Origin: Oscillospiraceae bacterium
Lineage (GTDB): Bacteria > Bacillota > Clostridia > Oscillospirales > CAG-382
Direction of reading: 5' to 3'
Assembly (NCBI GenBank): GCA_015064485.1
Contig: SVSD01000012.1
Location: 1 to 47,844 of the forward strand
DNA: 47,844 nucleotides
Below are positions 33,570 to 42,370 of this stretch, piece after piece. Position 1 is the first letter of the stretch, and the number at the start of each line of letters is the position of its first letter. Below the pieces are notes generated by a model. It did not search any database and had not been told where the DNA came from. It worked only from the letters and a program-made list of their open reading frames with translations. A program made the translations under genes and the position numbers.

Positions 33570-34973
33570 ATGGGACTTTTCGGTAAAAGAAAAAAAGATA
33601 CAAAAAACGAAAATACGGAAGCCGTTATCAATGACAATGAAATTACCGCCTATAAAGACGGCGTTTTTGAAGTTTTTGAGAATAAATGCGACGGCAAAAA
33701 ATACGGAAGGATTTTAAAATATCACGGCAGCGAAAAGGTTTTTGAAATGTCAGAGGAAGAGTTTTCTCTCTGGAAAGACGCAAGTGACAATTTCGGCAAA
33801 TACCGTATAACCTACGAGCGTGATGAAGAATACTTCATCGAAAAAGCAACGATAGAACTTGCCTCAAACGGCGAAAATAAGGCTTCCGACAATGAAGTTT
33901 CGGATAAAAACCTGTCCGCTCCGACGCAATACCTTCTTTCCGACGAAGAAAAGCAGGAGCAGAAAGAGCTTGTTGAGTTTTACAACAGCGCTGTTACCTC
34001 CCCCGATTTCGGAGCTTCGCTTTTTGAAAATGCAACCCTTGCCCAATGCCTTTGCGCCGCATCCTGCTGTGACAGAAAGGTTTCCGAAATAATAAGCGAA
34101 ACAAAAAAGAATTCTGTCCCCGGCAAAAAGCTCGAGGTACAGCTTCCGCAGGCACTTGCAAAGACCGCTGAAAACGCAAAAAAAGCACTTTTTGAGCGGG
34201 TAAACAAGCTTGATAATATTTATGTTCTTTATTCGGAAAATACAAAGCGTCAGCATTTTTCCGCAGGTACTGCCCTTGTTGCCGTAACAAAAGAGGCGGG
34301 AGAAATACTTCTTGCGGATTTTATTTCAAGAAATCAAAAGGTCTTCCTTCGTGAAGTAAAAAATCAAGATATTTCAAAGGAATTTGCAAATATTTCGATG
34401 AACGGACTGCGCGGAATCCGCTTTATTTACAAATACGGTATGGCGGCAAATATGCAGGTAAATATTGCGGAGCTCGAAAAAAATATGCCTTTCCCCGAAA
34501 ACATCCGTCTTCGCGGCTGTATGACCGCCTTTTTCCAGGATCTTAAAAACGGAGTGCCGATAGAAAAGTTAAAGGCGGCAGAGCTTAGTATGTATGATGC
34601 TATGTTCCGCTCGACACTTTTACAGCCTTGCGCAAAGAAGCCTTCGGAGGGGGAGCAAGCCATCACAGTTTCGATAGTCAAGGATTCGGGCGGAAACGCT
34701 TTTATGGACCTTTATACCTCGCAATCGCTTATGGAAGGCTCTCAGACTTATAAAAAATTTATAACCGATAACCCCGAAAATTACGGATATAAAAAATGGA
34801 GCTTTGACAACATTATAGCAGAGCTTTCAAAGGAAGGTACACTCCTTTCGGGCTTTATGATAGACAAGGAATGTATCCCCTCTCCCTTTGGCGGAAAAAA
34901 CATCGAGAGAATCATAAATCTCAAAAAAATATGGGATGACAACGGCAAAACCTTTGCTTCAAAAACAAATTAA
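33570..34973 (+). CDS. Unrecognised soluble protein, possible SseB-like C-terminal domain
   Basis: A 467-residue hydrophilic protein starting MGLFGKRKKDTKN, with AAAGGA 6 bases upstream. There is no signal peptide or membrane segment. The first 110 residues are acidic and contain short beta strands (FEVFENKCDGKKYGRI); 110-210 look helical with two Cys (CLCAASCC). Residues about 340-440 (AMFRSTLLQPC, GGNAFMDLYTSQSLMEG) have a pattern like the SseB N-terminal domain (LL...LYVP, ...LPVFTS), but the match is weak. The MGLFG start and Lys-rich beginning are also seen in many proteins of unknown function. It lies between azlD and pth, 18 and 11 bases away, so is probably in one transcript with them. 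Confidence 0.7.
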   Translation: MGLFGKRKKDTKNENTEAVINDNEITAYKDGVFEVFENKCDGKKYGRILKYHGSEKVFEMSEEEFSLWKDASDNFGKYRITYERDEEYFIEKATIELASNGENKASDNEVSDKNLSAPTQYLLSDEEKQEQKELVEFYNSAVTSPDFGASLFENATLAQCLCAASCCDRKVSEIISETKKNSVPGKKLEVQLPQALAKTAENAKKALFERVNKLDNIYVLYSENTKRQHFSAGTALVAVTKEAGEILLADFISRNQKVFLREVKNQDISKEFANISMNGLRGIRFIYKYGMAANMQVNIAELEKNMPFPENIRLRGCMTAFFQDLKNGVPIEKLKAAELSMYDAMFRSTLLQPCAKKPSEGEQAITVSIVKDSGGNAFMDLYTSQSLMEGSQTYKKFITDNPENYGYKKWSFDNIIAELSKEGTLLSGFMIDKECIPSPFGGKNIERIINLKKIWDDNGKTFASKTN

Positions 34974-34984
34974 ACGGAGAAATT

Positions 34985-35614
34985 ATGGCAAATATCTTTG
35001 ACCTTTTCAAACAGATAGAAACCCAAAAACCCCAAAACACAGAACCTATAAGCTATATTGTGGCAGGCCTTGGAAATCCGGACGCCAAATACCGCAATAC
35101 ACGCCACAACGCAGGCTTTCTTGCTCTTGAATATCTGAGTCAGAAAAAGGGTTTTAAGATAGACCGCTCGAAATTCAAATCTCTTTGTGCGGATGTGACC
35201 TTCGGGGACAAGCGCTGTCTTTTTATGCTCCCCCAGACATATATGAACAATTCGGGAGAGGCGATAAAAGAAGCGGCGGATTTTTATAAGATCCCGCCCG
35301 AAAACATCCTTGTTCTTTATGATGATATTTCGCTTGATGTCGGAGTTATGCGTATACGAAGAAAAGGCTCGGACGGCGGACACAACGGTATAAAATCAAT
35401 CATCTATCATCTTTCTGACAACAATTTTCCGAGAATAAAAATCGGAATCGGTAAAAAGCCTCATCCCGAAATGGATCTTGCCGATTGGGTTCTCGGAAGC
35501 TTCACCGACTCGGACAAGGAAAAGCTTTTCGGCCTTTTCTCCGACACAACCGATGCGGCACAGCTTATTGTTCAAGGAAAAATCGACGAAGCAATGAATA
35601 AATTCAGCAAATAA
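34985..35614 (+). CDS. pth: Peptidyl-tRNA hydrolase
   Basis: Pth frees tRNA from peptidyl-tRNA that drops off ribosomes. After an N-terminal extension of about 24 residues (MANIFDLFKQIETQKPQ) the typical fold begins: VAGLGNPDAKYRNTRHNAGF with catalytic His, then MLPQTYMNNSGEA, VLYDDISLDVG, GGHNGIKSIIYHL and FPRIKIGIGKKP. Total 209 residues, about 20 more than usual because of the extension. CGGAG lies 5 bases before ATG. It stands between the unknown gene and a serine hydrolase gene. Confidence 0.96.
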   Translation: MANIFDLFKQIETQKPQNTEPISYIVAGLGNPDAKYRNTRHNAGFLALEYLSQKKGFKIDRSKFKSLCADVTFGDKRCLFMLPQTYMNNSGEAIKEAADFYKIPPENILVLYDDISLDVGVMRIRRKGSDGGHNGIKSIIYHLSDNNFPRIKIGIGKKPHPEMDLADWVLGSFTDSDKEKLFGLFSDTTDAAQLIVQGKIDEAMNKFSK

Positions 35615-35626
35615 AGGAGTTTTGAT

Positions 35627-37012
35627 ATGAAAGTAACACAAGCTCTTATCGACCTTATCGAAAATGAAAGAAAAGTCGATGTTGAAGTACATTCTATTAC
35701 AGTATACCGCAGAGGAGAAAAGATAATATCCTTTGCAGTTGCTCCTTATGACCTTTCTCACAAAAAGCATATTTATTCTGTAAGCAAATCCTTTACATCA
35801 ACCGCAATAGGTATTGCCTGCGATATGGGATATCTTTCGCTTGATGAAAAGATAGTTGATATCTTCCCCGAAAAATGTCCCGAAAACATTTCCGAAAACC
35901 TTGCTGAAATGACTCTTTTAAATGTTTTGTCGATGAATACGGGACACGAAAACTGTGTTATGCAGAAGATGGTAAATTCCCCCGATCCTGTAAAGGCATT
36001 TCTTGATGAGGAAGTGCAGTATAAGCCCGGCACACATTTCGCATACAATACCGGCGCTACCTTTATTGCCTCCGCCTGCCTTACAAAAAGAACATCTTGT
36101 ACAGTTTTAGATTTCCTTTCAAAACATCTTTTTTCCCATATGGGTATAGAATGTCCAAAATGGTATTCATATGCGGGAATAAGTGAGGGCGGTGTCGGCA
36201 TCCATATGTCAACCGAGGATATGGCAAAGCTCGGATTTCTTTATCTCAACGGCGGACTATGGCAGGGCAAACGGCTTTTATCAAAAGGATATGTTAAAAA
36301 AGCCGTATCTGTCCTTTCCGACAGTGCCTTGAACGGTTCTGCCGATTGGTGTGCAGGCTACGGACTTCAGTTCTGGAGAAATGCGCGCGAAGGCTACCGC
36401 GGCGACGGAGCATACGGTCAGCTTTTAATGGTTTTCCCGAAAAGGGATATTGTCGTCGCACTTATCGGCGAATGCGGCGGTATGCAGGTAGAAGTTGACG
36501 CAGTTTATGACTTTGTTGATGCTGTCGAAAATGCAACAGGAGCAATAGACTATGATGCTCTTTCCCAATATTTCAAGGACTTTTACAAGCCTTTTGAAAT
36601 AAATCCCGCAGAGTGTGAGCTTTTCGGAAAAATATTTGACCTTGCGGAAAACAAATGCGGTTTTACACAGGTTCGTTTTGAAAATAAAGAAAACGGAGCG
36701 GATATTTATCTTTCAACAGGCTCGGATATCAGCAAGATCTCCCTTTGCTCGGACAAATGGGAAAACGGAACTCTTAAGGGCAGATATGTAAAGCCTGTTC
36801 TTGAACATCTTACCGTAAACTATGATGAGCCTTTCGAATTTGTAAGCTCGGGAGTAATTGAAAACGATAAAATCACAGCCGTTCTTCGGGGAACGAACTG
36901 CCCCCACAAGGTAACTTATGAATTTGCCCTTTGCGGAGAAGAATTAAAGATCGAACGAAACGGCAACAAAAACGACCAGCACCTTTACTCTTTTTCAGGA
37001 TGTGAAATATGA
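35627..37012 (+). CDS. Serine hydrolase of the class C beta-lactamase fold
   Basis: A 461-residue protein without signal peptide, so probably cytoplasmic. The Ser-x-x-Lys motif is SVSK near residue 54, with the supporting IYSVSKSFTSTAIGIA. The second motif is HFAYNTGAT (Tyr...Asn) near residue 143, and HMSTEDMAKLGFLYLNGG is typical of the estB/class C group. Residues 1-300 hold this domain; 300-461 form a beta-rich C-terminal part of unknown role. Substrate cannot be predicted; esterases and peptidases share the fold. AAGGAG lies 7 bases before ATG. Its stop overlaps mnmA (ATGA). Confidence 0.88.
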   Translation: MKVTQALIDLIENERKVDVEVHSITVYRRGEKIISFAVAPYDLSHKKHIYSVSKSFTSTAIGIACDMGYLSLDEKIVDIFPEKCPENISENLAEMTLLNVLSMNTGHENCVMQKMVNSPDPVKAFLDEEVQYKPGTHFAYNTGATFIASACLTKRTSCTVLDFLSKHLFSHMGIECPKWYSYAGISEGGVGIHMSTEDMAKLGFLYLNGGLWQGKRLLSKGYVKKAVSVLSDSALNGSADWCAGYGLQFWRNAREGYRGDGAYGQLLMVFPKRDIVVALIGECGGMQVEVDAVYDFVDAVENATGAIDYDALSQYFKDFYKPFEINPAECELFGKIFDLAENKCGFTQVRFENKENGADIYLSTGSDISKISLCSDKWENGTLKGRYVKPVLEHLTVNYDEPFEFVSSGVIENDKITAVLRGTNCPHKVTYEFALCGEELKIERNGNKNDQHLYSFSGCEI

Positions 37013-38058
37013 TGCAGGAACAGAAAAGAATTCTTGTTGCAATAAGCGGAGGCGTTGACAGTGCGGTTGCTTTGCATCTTCTGAAAAATGAAGGGTATGA
37101 TGTATCCTCAAAAACCCTCATTTTGTGCGAAAACGGCGAGACTGAGGCACAGTGTGCAGAGGAACTTGCAAAAAAGATGGGAGTTGTTCACACCTCCTGC
37201 GAATATAAAGACAAGTTTTATGATGAAATAATTAAAGATTTTGCTGAAACTTATGCCGCCGGCGACACACCCAACCCCTGCGTTGTCTGCAACCGCAAAA
37301 TCAAATTCGGAATCCTTTGCGAAAAGGCAAAAGAAGAAAATTTCGATCTTGTAGCAACAGGACATTACGCAATATGCGAGTATTCCGAAAAATACGGAAG
37401 AAAAGTCATAAAAAAAGCAAAAGATTTAAAAAAAGACCAAAGCTATATGCTTTGGCAGCTGACGCATGATCAGATTGATATGTGCCGTTTCCCTCTTGGT
37501 GAATATACTAAAGACGAAGTACGCAAAATTGCTGAGGATTGCGGTTTTGTCAATGCGAGAAAAAAAGACAGTCAGGATATCTGCTTTATTCCCGACGGGA
37601 ATTATGCGGAAGTTGTCGAAAAAGTTCTCGGAAAAAGATTTCCCGACGGAGATTTTGTAAGCGAGGAAGGAAAAATACTCGGAAGACATAAGGGCATTAT
37701 CAGATACACAACAGGACAAAGAAAAGGCCTTGGTCTTTCGCTTCCCGCTCCCTTATATGTAAAGGAAAAGCGCATGGACGAAAACCTTGTTGTGCTTTGC
37801 CCCGAGGAAAATCTTTTTACAAACGAGCTTATCGCAAAAGATGTTGTATTTCAGGCGATAGATACTATAGATTCCCCCATAAGAGCAAAGGTAAAGCCGA
37901 GATATTCGTCAAAGGAAGCGGAAGCCTTGGTTTCGCTTTTGCCCGACGGCAGAATGAAAGTTATATTTGATGAAAAACAGCGCGCCGTAACACCCGGTCA
38001 GTCGTCTGTCGTCTACGACGAAGACGGAGTGATACTTTGCGGCGGCATTATCTGCTGA
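37009..38058 (+). CDS. mnmA: tRNA-specific 2-thiouridylase MnmA
   Basis: MnmA puts sulphur on uridine 34 of tRNA(Lys, Glu, Gln). The 349-residue protein has the PP-loop AISGGVDSAVA, the first catalytic Cys in NPCVVCNRKIKF, GHYA, KDQSYMLWQL, and the second Cys in DSQDICFIPDGNY. C-terminal GQRKGLGLSL and a beta-barrel end follow. The segment after the PP-loop is shorter than in E. coli MnmA. ATG overlaps the hydrolase stop; AGGA is 8 bases upstream. It is the only tRNA thiolation gene here; no cysteine desulphurase is adjacent. Confidence 0.96.
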   Translation: MMQEQKRILVAISGGVDSAVALHLLKNEGYDVSSKTLILCENGETEAQCAEELAKKMGVVHTSCEYKDKFYDEIIKDFAETYAAGDTPNPCVVCNRKIKFGILCEKAKEENFDLVATGHYAICEYSEKYGRKVIKKAKDLKKDQSYMLWQLTHDQIDMCRFPLGEYTKDEVRKIAEDCGFVNARKKDSQDICFIPDGNYAEVVEKVLGKRFPDGDFVSEEGKILGRHKGIIRYTTGQRKGLGLSLPAPLYVKEKRMDENLVVLCPEENLFTNELIAKDVVFQAIDTIDSPIRAKVKPRYSSKEAEALVSLLPDGRMKVIFDEKQRAVTPGQSSVVYDEDGVILCGGIIC

Positions 38059-38079
38059 AATTGATTTTGAGGTAACAAA

Positions 38080-38721
38080 ATGCATATTCCGTCAAAAGAA
38101 ACCGTATATATTGATGTTTTGCCCTTTGAAAAGGCTCTTTCAGAGGCAAATTCAAAGAAAGAAGAATACGATATCGAAAAATGGCTTTATGTGCCGCCAT
38201 ATTATTGCGAATACCGTTACATACTCGGCACAAAGGGAAAAAATCCGCTTATTTGTATCGGCATAAATCCCTCTACCGCCGCCCCCGACGATCTTGACAA
38301 CACCTTAAAGTCGGTCGAGAGAATTGCGAAATTCAACGGCCATGACAGCTTTATAATGTTTAATGTATATGCACAAAGGGCGACAAATCCCGACGATATG
38401 GAAAAAAATTGCAATATGGCTCTTCATACTGAAAACATAAAGGCATTTGAATATATCCTGTCAGGAGCGGAAAATCCGAGTGTATGGGCGGCATGGGGAG
38501 CTATCGTGGAAAAAAGGGATTATCTTATGGAGCTCATCCTTGATTTTGCAAAAATAAGCGAAAAATACGGTGCGAAATGGTATTCCTGCGGTGCGATATC
38601 AAAAAAAGGACATCCCCACCATCCCCTTTATCTTCGTTCCGATACGAAAAAAGACGAATTCGATGTCTATTCTTACATAACAAAAATGACCGAAACAAAT
38701 ATAAGAAAAACCCGAAAGTGA
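38080..38721 (+). CDS. DUF1643 family protein
   Basis: A 213-residue soluble protein. It shows the DUF1643 pattern: YRYILGTKGKNPLICIGINPSTA, then DNTLKSVERIAKFNGHDSFIMFNVYAQRATNP, a Trp-rich strand (SVWAAWGAIVEKR) and the end GHPHHPLYLRSD. The family has no known activity, and its members are often near mobile or housekeeping genes. GAGG lies 9 bases before ATG. It follows mnmA by 21 bases and precedes the lipoprotein by 7. Confidence 0.85.
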   Translation: MHIPSKETVYIDVLPFEKALSEANSKKEEYDIEKWLYVPPYYCEYRYILGTKGKNPLICIGINPSTAAPDDLDNTLKSVERIAKFNGHDSFIMFNVYAQRATNPDDMEKNCNMALHTENIKAFEYILSGAENPSVWAAWGAIVEKRDYLMELILDFAKISEKYGAKWYSCGAISKKGHPHHPLYLRSDTKKDEFDVYSYITKMTETNIRKTRK

Positions 38722-38728
38722 GATTTTT

Positions 38729-39886
38729 ATGAAATTCAATACAAAAAAACTCCTAAAAAGATTTCTTTGCTGTGCCGTTATCTTAAGTTCTCTTCTTCTT
38801 TGCGTGTCATGTGCAAAGACCGAGGACTACAAAGCTTACGGCTCGGATATGAAAACAAAAGTGTTTTACGGTGTTGATAACGACGCAAAGCTTGTTGACG
38901 GCACAGTTATGACCCCCGGAATGTTCAGCTTTTTCCTTTCGGAGCAAAAAAAGACATTTTTGATGACACTTATGTATAATGACAATACAATTTCGGGCGA
39001 TTCGGAAGAAATTTGGCAAAGAACAGCCCCCGACGGCAAGACATATGAAGAAAAGTTCTTTGGAGAGGTCGTAAAAAGCGCAAAAGAACTTGTTGCGGCA
39101 AACACACTCCTTTATATGATGCCCTCGGCGGAAAGTCCCGATAAGACATATACACTTCCCAGCGACTATGTGGAATATGTAAAATCGCTCGTTTTGCAAA
39201 ACGCTGCCGAAAAATACGGTTCGGTTATGGACTTTGAAGTATATCTTGCAAACTTTTCGGCAACTATCGAAGATTACACCGCTCTTTATCTTATGACGGC
39301 AAATATCGACCTTTTGAAAGATGCGATCTTCAGCTCTGCCGGCGACTCCTTCTTTACGGAAGCGGAACTTAAGGACTATTACGCAAATAATTACTACTGC
39401 GCAAACCATATTTATGTAAATACCGCCGCCAATACAAAAATCGACGGAACTCTCGCTCCCCTTTCGCCTGACGAAACCGAAAAAAGAGAAAATCTTGCAA
39501 AAGAAATCGAGCTTTTCATAAAGATGGGCGGAACGGTAAAAGAGGCGAAGGAGATTTATACCGAAGAATATGTACAGGTTTATGAAGCGGTTGCTGAAAT
39601 GGATATAAATAATACTACCGCAAACGCACCCGAGCTTGGCGAAACTTTGAAAAAGCTTACTGTCGGCGAAACAGCCTCTGCAAAATCCGCCTACGGTGTA
39701 CACATTATAAAAAGAGTTCAAACCGTACCCGAAAACTTTTCAAAAAACGAAAGAACTCTTTCGGCAATAAAATCGGCTCTTACAAATACGACTTATATGA
39801 AGCTTCTTGAAGAGCAGACGGCCCGTGTTGTTGCAGATGAAAAGCTTCTTTCTTCGTTCAGTATAAAAGCTGCGATAATAGCTTAA
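38729..39886 (+). CDS. Lipoprotein, divergent PrsA/SurA-like folding factor
   Basis: A 385-residue protein with signal peptide and lipobox (LLLCVSC, lipid Cys 28; the -3 position is Cys, not the usual Leu). The N-terminal half is helical (MTPGMFSFFLSEQKK...), as in SurA-like chaperones. About residues 220-335 resemble a parvulin domain: CANHIYVNT fits the first strand and LKKLTVGETASAKSAYGVHIIKR the last two, as in PrsA (VGE..S.V.S.YGYHII). The middle of the domain is diverged, with the insert TVKEAKEIYTEEYV, so isomerase activity is doubtful. PrsA-like proteins help exported proteins fold. Weak ribosome binding site. Confidence 0.75.
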   Translation: MKFNTKKLLKRFLCCAVILSSLLLCVSCAKTEDYKAYGSDMKTKVFYGVDNDAKLVDGTVMTPGMFSFFLSEQKKTFLMTLMYNDNTISGDSEEIWQRTAPDGKTYEEKFFGEVVKSAKELVAANTLLYMMPSAESPDKTYTLPSDYVEYVKSLVLQNAAEKYGSVMDFEVYLANFSATIEDYTALYLMTANIDLLKDAIFSSAGDSFFTEAELKDYYANNYYCANHIYVNTAANTKIDGTLAPLSPDETEKRENLAKEIELFIKMGGTVKEAKEIYTEEYVQVYEAVAEMDINNTTANAPELGETLKKLTVGETASAKSAYGVHIIKRVQTVPENFSKNERTLSAIKSALTNTTYMKLLEEQTARVVADEKLLSSFSIKAAIIA

Positions 39887-39915
39887 AACAAGAAAATATA
39901 AGGAGATAAACCTTT

Positions 39916-40467
39916 ATGCTTTCGTTTTTAAAGGAAAAAAAGACAGATTTTTTCTTTATACTGCTTTTTGCGGTATTGTTTGTTCTTTCAACCCAGCTTA
40001 TGCCCTTTTTCGCCATAACCTTTTCAAAGGCTTCGGGAATATATGTAAAAGCTGATATATTACTTGCCGCAATAATCTCTCTCGGTCTTTTGAGAGGTAA
40101 AAAATATGCGTCATATTATGCGGTAACTGTGGGTTTCCTCTTTGATCTTTATATCGGAAATCCGTATTGCTTCTCCCCTTTCGTCTTTTTCCTTTGCGGA
40201 TATTTTGCAAGTCTTGCCGCCCGTCCCTTTTCCCACAGAACTCCTTTATCGGTAGTCTTTATTTCGGCAATGCTTGTATGGATAAAATCTCTATTTTCGT
40301 TCTTTTATCTTGTGGCAACCTCCGGCGATTCGGGCGCATTTTCGATACTTCTTCTTGGAGTTATTCCCGAATATATCGCAAATATTATTGCCGCCGCAAT
40401 CGTTTTTGCAATCATCAGAATCCTTATGGCTCTTTTAAGAATCCCCGTAAAAGAGGATATCCGCTGA
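39916..40467 (+). CDS. MreD-like membrane protein
   Basis: A 183-residue protein with five to six membrane helices. The segment GFLFDLYIGNPYCFSPFVFF followed by LCGYFASLAARPF fits MreD, whose family has GLLxDxxxGxxLG and then a Gly-rich helix. MreD is part of the rod-shape (elongasome) complex. AAGGAG lies 10 bases before ATG. mreB is about 2.6 kb downstream but mreC is absent here, so the call rests on sequence pattern and size only. The TGA stop is followed at once by the radical SAM gene. Confidence 0.65.
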   Translation: MLSFLKEKKTDFFFILLFAVLFVLSTQLMPFFAITFSKASGIYVKADILLAAIISLGLLRGKKYASYYAVTVGFLFDLYIGNPYCFSPFVFFLCGYFASLAARPFSHRTPLSVVFISAMLVWIKSLFSFFYLVATSGDSGAFSILLLGVIPEYIANIIAAAIVFAIIRILMALLRIPVKEDIR

Positions 40468-40468
40468 T

Positions 40469-41353
40469 ATGCAAGGATGTACCCTTTGTCCGAGAAACTG
40501 TAATGTTTCCCGAAAAAACAACAATTTCGGTTTTTGCAAAAGCTCTTATCTTCCAAAAGTATCGAGATTTTCGCTGCATATGTGGGAAGAGCCTTGTATT
40601 TCAGGGAAAAACGGTTCGGGAACAGTCTTTTTTTCGGGCTGTTCGCTCAAATGTGTTTTCTGCCAGAACTATGAGATCTCCCATCAGAATAAGGGGGAAA
40701 TTATAAGTATAGAAAGGCTTTCGGAAATTTTTCTGCAGCTTCAGAATATGGGCGCCCACAATATCAATCTTGTAAACCCGACTCATTTTTCTGAAGGTAT
40801 AAAAGAAGCTCTTGATCTTATTAAGGAAAAGCTTGAGATCCCCGTTGTTTGGAACAGCTCAGGATATGAAAAGCCGGAAGTTATCAGATCACTTTCGGGA
40901 TATGTTGATATCTTTCTTCCCGATTTTAAATATGTAACTGCGGAAATTTCAAGAAAGTATTCGGGCGCGGAGGATTATTTTGAATACGCGAAAAAAGCTC
41001 TTCGGGAAATGATAGAAATTGCGGGATATCCGCAGTTTTCTCCCGACGGAATGATGACAAAAGGCGTTCTTATCCGCCATCTTGTTCTTCCCTCTCACAT
41101 CAGGGAAAGCTTTAAGGTTATTGATTTTCTGTCTGAAAATTTTGATACGGAAAAGCTTTATTTAAGCCTTATGTGCCAGTATTTGCCGTCATACCGCGCT
41201 TGTGAATACAAGGAAATATCGCGAAAGCTGACAACTCTTGAATACAGAAAGGTTACAGATTACGCCGTCGGATGCGGCATAAAAAACGGTTTTTTGCAGG
41301 AAAGAAATTCTGCGGCACAGGAATATATACCGCAGTTTTTTGATAAATTGTAA
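40469..41353 (+). CDS. Radical SAM protein similar to pyruvate-formate lyase activases
   Basis: A 294-residue protein starting MQGCTLCPRNCNVSRKNNNF, a four-Cys N-terminal segment (with FGFCKSS) seen in PflA-like 'radical SAM' proteins. The cluster motif is FFSGCSLKCVFCQNYEI (Cys-x3-Cys-x2-Cys). The rest shows VNPTHFSEG, VVWNSSGYEKPEVI, VDIFLPDFKY and LIRHLVLPSH, strands of the same family. No glycyl radical enzyme gene lies beside it, so the partner is unknown. ATG is one base after the MreD-like stop. Confidence 0.88.
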   Translation: MQGCTLCPRNCNVSRKNNNFGFCKSSYLPKVSRFSLHMWEEPCISGKNGSGTVFFSGCSLKCVFCQNYEISHQNKGEIISIERLSEIFLQLQNMGAHNINLVNPTHFSEGIKEALDLIKEKLEIPVVWNSSGYEKPEVIRSLSGYVDIFLPDFKYVTAEISRKYSGAEDYFEYAKKALREMIEIAGYPQFSPDGMMTKGVLIRHLVLPSHIRESFKVIDFLSENFDTEKLYLSLMCQYLPSYRACEYKEISRKLTTLEYRKVTDYAVGCGIKNGFLQERNSAAQEYIPQFFDKL

Positions 41354-41440
41354 AAATGTAAAAAGGGATGTAAAAAGTCCGAGCACAAAAAGAAAATAAA
41401 GAGAACTGAAAGAAAAACAAGATAAAAATCCGATAAAATG

Positions 41441-41468
41441 AGCTGTAATTTTTTACAGCTTATTTTTG
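41441..41468 (+). terminator. Terminator after the radical SAM gene
   Basis: AGCTGTAA pairs with TTACAGCT (41453-41460), 4-base loop, followed by TATTTTTG. The region 41354-41611 otherwise holds the promoter at 41544-41572. Confidence 0.8.
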
Positions 41469-41543
41469 TGTAAAGAAAACCGCGTGATAACAAATATCCG
41501 GCTTAATTTTATTTGGTATTTGATGTTAAAAACAAAAAAACGG

Positions 41544-41572
41544 TTGAAATTTTACAATATTTATTATATAAT
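41544..41572 (+). promoter_or_regulatory. Promoter of the histidine kinase-comF-mreB group
   Basis: TTGAAA (41544-41549), 17 bases, TATAAT (41567-41572). It lies 40 bases before the GTG start chosen for the kinase and inside the longer alternative reading frame, which supports the later start. Confidence 0.75.
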
Positions 41573-41611
41573 GTATTATGTATATCTGTTTTTTGCGAAA
41601 GGGTGAAAAAT

Positions 41612-42370
41612 GTGCCGGTAACATATCTTAAAGTTTTGTGTATCATACTTTTTGCCCTTTGCTGTGTGCTTTTTGCAATAATCGTTTACCAGCACAGAAA
41701 GGCGAAAAAAGAAAGAAAAAATACAAAAAGTTTTCTTTCTGTAACAGCACATGACATCAAATCCCCCCTTACAAGTATAAAAGGCTATGCCGATGCTCTT
41801 TTATCGCAAGATATTCCGCAGGAAAAAAGCGAACAGGCGCTTTTTATCATTTCTTCTGAGGCGTCGAGACTTTCGGAAATTACAGAAAGACTAAGCCATG
41901 AAGACGGAGAAATACTTGTAAATGAGGAAATCTTCGGAATATGTGAGCTTTTAAGAACAATTTTCCTTTCTCTTGAAAGAAAAATTCAAGGTTCGGGAGT
42001 AAAAGTCTTGTTTTCCTTCGAAGATGAGGACGAAATATATGTAAAAGCTGACAGAAACCTTATCCACGAGGCGCTTTTCAACATCTGCGACAACGCTTTA
42101 AAATACTGCGATGGTGAAAACATATACGCAGATGTTAAATGTGAAGGAGAAAAGGTACGAATATCCGTCAAAAACAAAACGGCGGATGATAAATTTTCCG
42201 ATTATTTTACAAAAGGCGCAAGGGGAAACAGCAAAATTCAAGGCACAGGCCTTGGGCTTTATATCTCAAAAAAGCTAATAGCAGCAAATAAAAGCGAGCT
42301 TTCAGCTGAAAAATGCGACGGCTTTATCACTTTTTGCTTCTGTCTTCCGCATATAGAATCGGAGGAATAA
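41612..42370 (+). CDS. Sensor histidine kinase, short and without G1 box
   Basis: A 252-residue kinase with one membrane helix (about 5-25) and almost no outer sensor part. The phosphorylated His lies in SVTAHDIKSPLTSIKGYADAL. The N box is NICDNALKYC and the G2 box GTGLGLYISKKLIA. The Asp-x-Gly-x-Gly G1 box that normally binds ATP is not visible (the region reads VKNKTADDKFSDY). Start GTG 41612 has AAAGGG 8 bases upstream; an ATG at 41513 would put the promoter inside the gene. No response regulator is near, so it is an orphan. The stop overlaps comF (TAATG). ATP-dependent activity is uncertain. Confidence 0.82.
   Translation: MPVTYLKVLCIILFALCCVLFAIIVYQHRKAKKERKNTKSFLSVTAHDIKSPLTSIKGYADALLSQDIPQEKSEQALFIISSEASRLSEITERLSHEDGEILVNEEIFGICELLRTIFLSLERKIQGSGVKVLFSFEDEDEIYVKADRNLIHEALFNICDNALKYCDGENIYADVKCEGEKVRISVKNKTADDKFSDYFTKGARGNSKIQGTGLGLYISKKLIAANKSELSAEKCDGFITFCFCLPHIESEE

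Noticed and set aside
38807-39721. A 304-codon open frame on the minus strand
   Set aside because: It is antisense to the PrsA-like lipoprotein, Cys/Phe-rich and without start signals; typical shadow.
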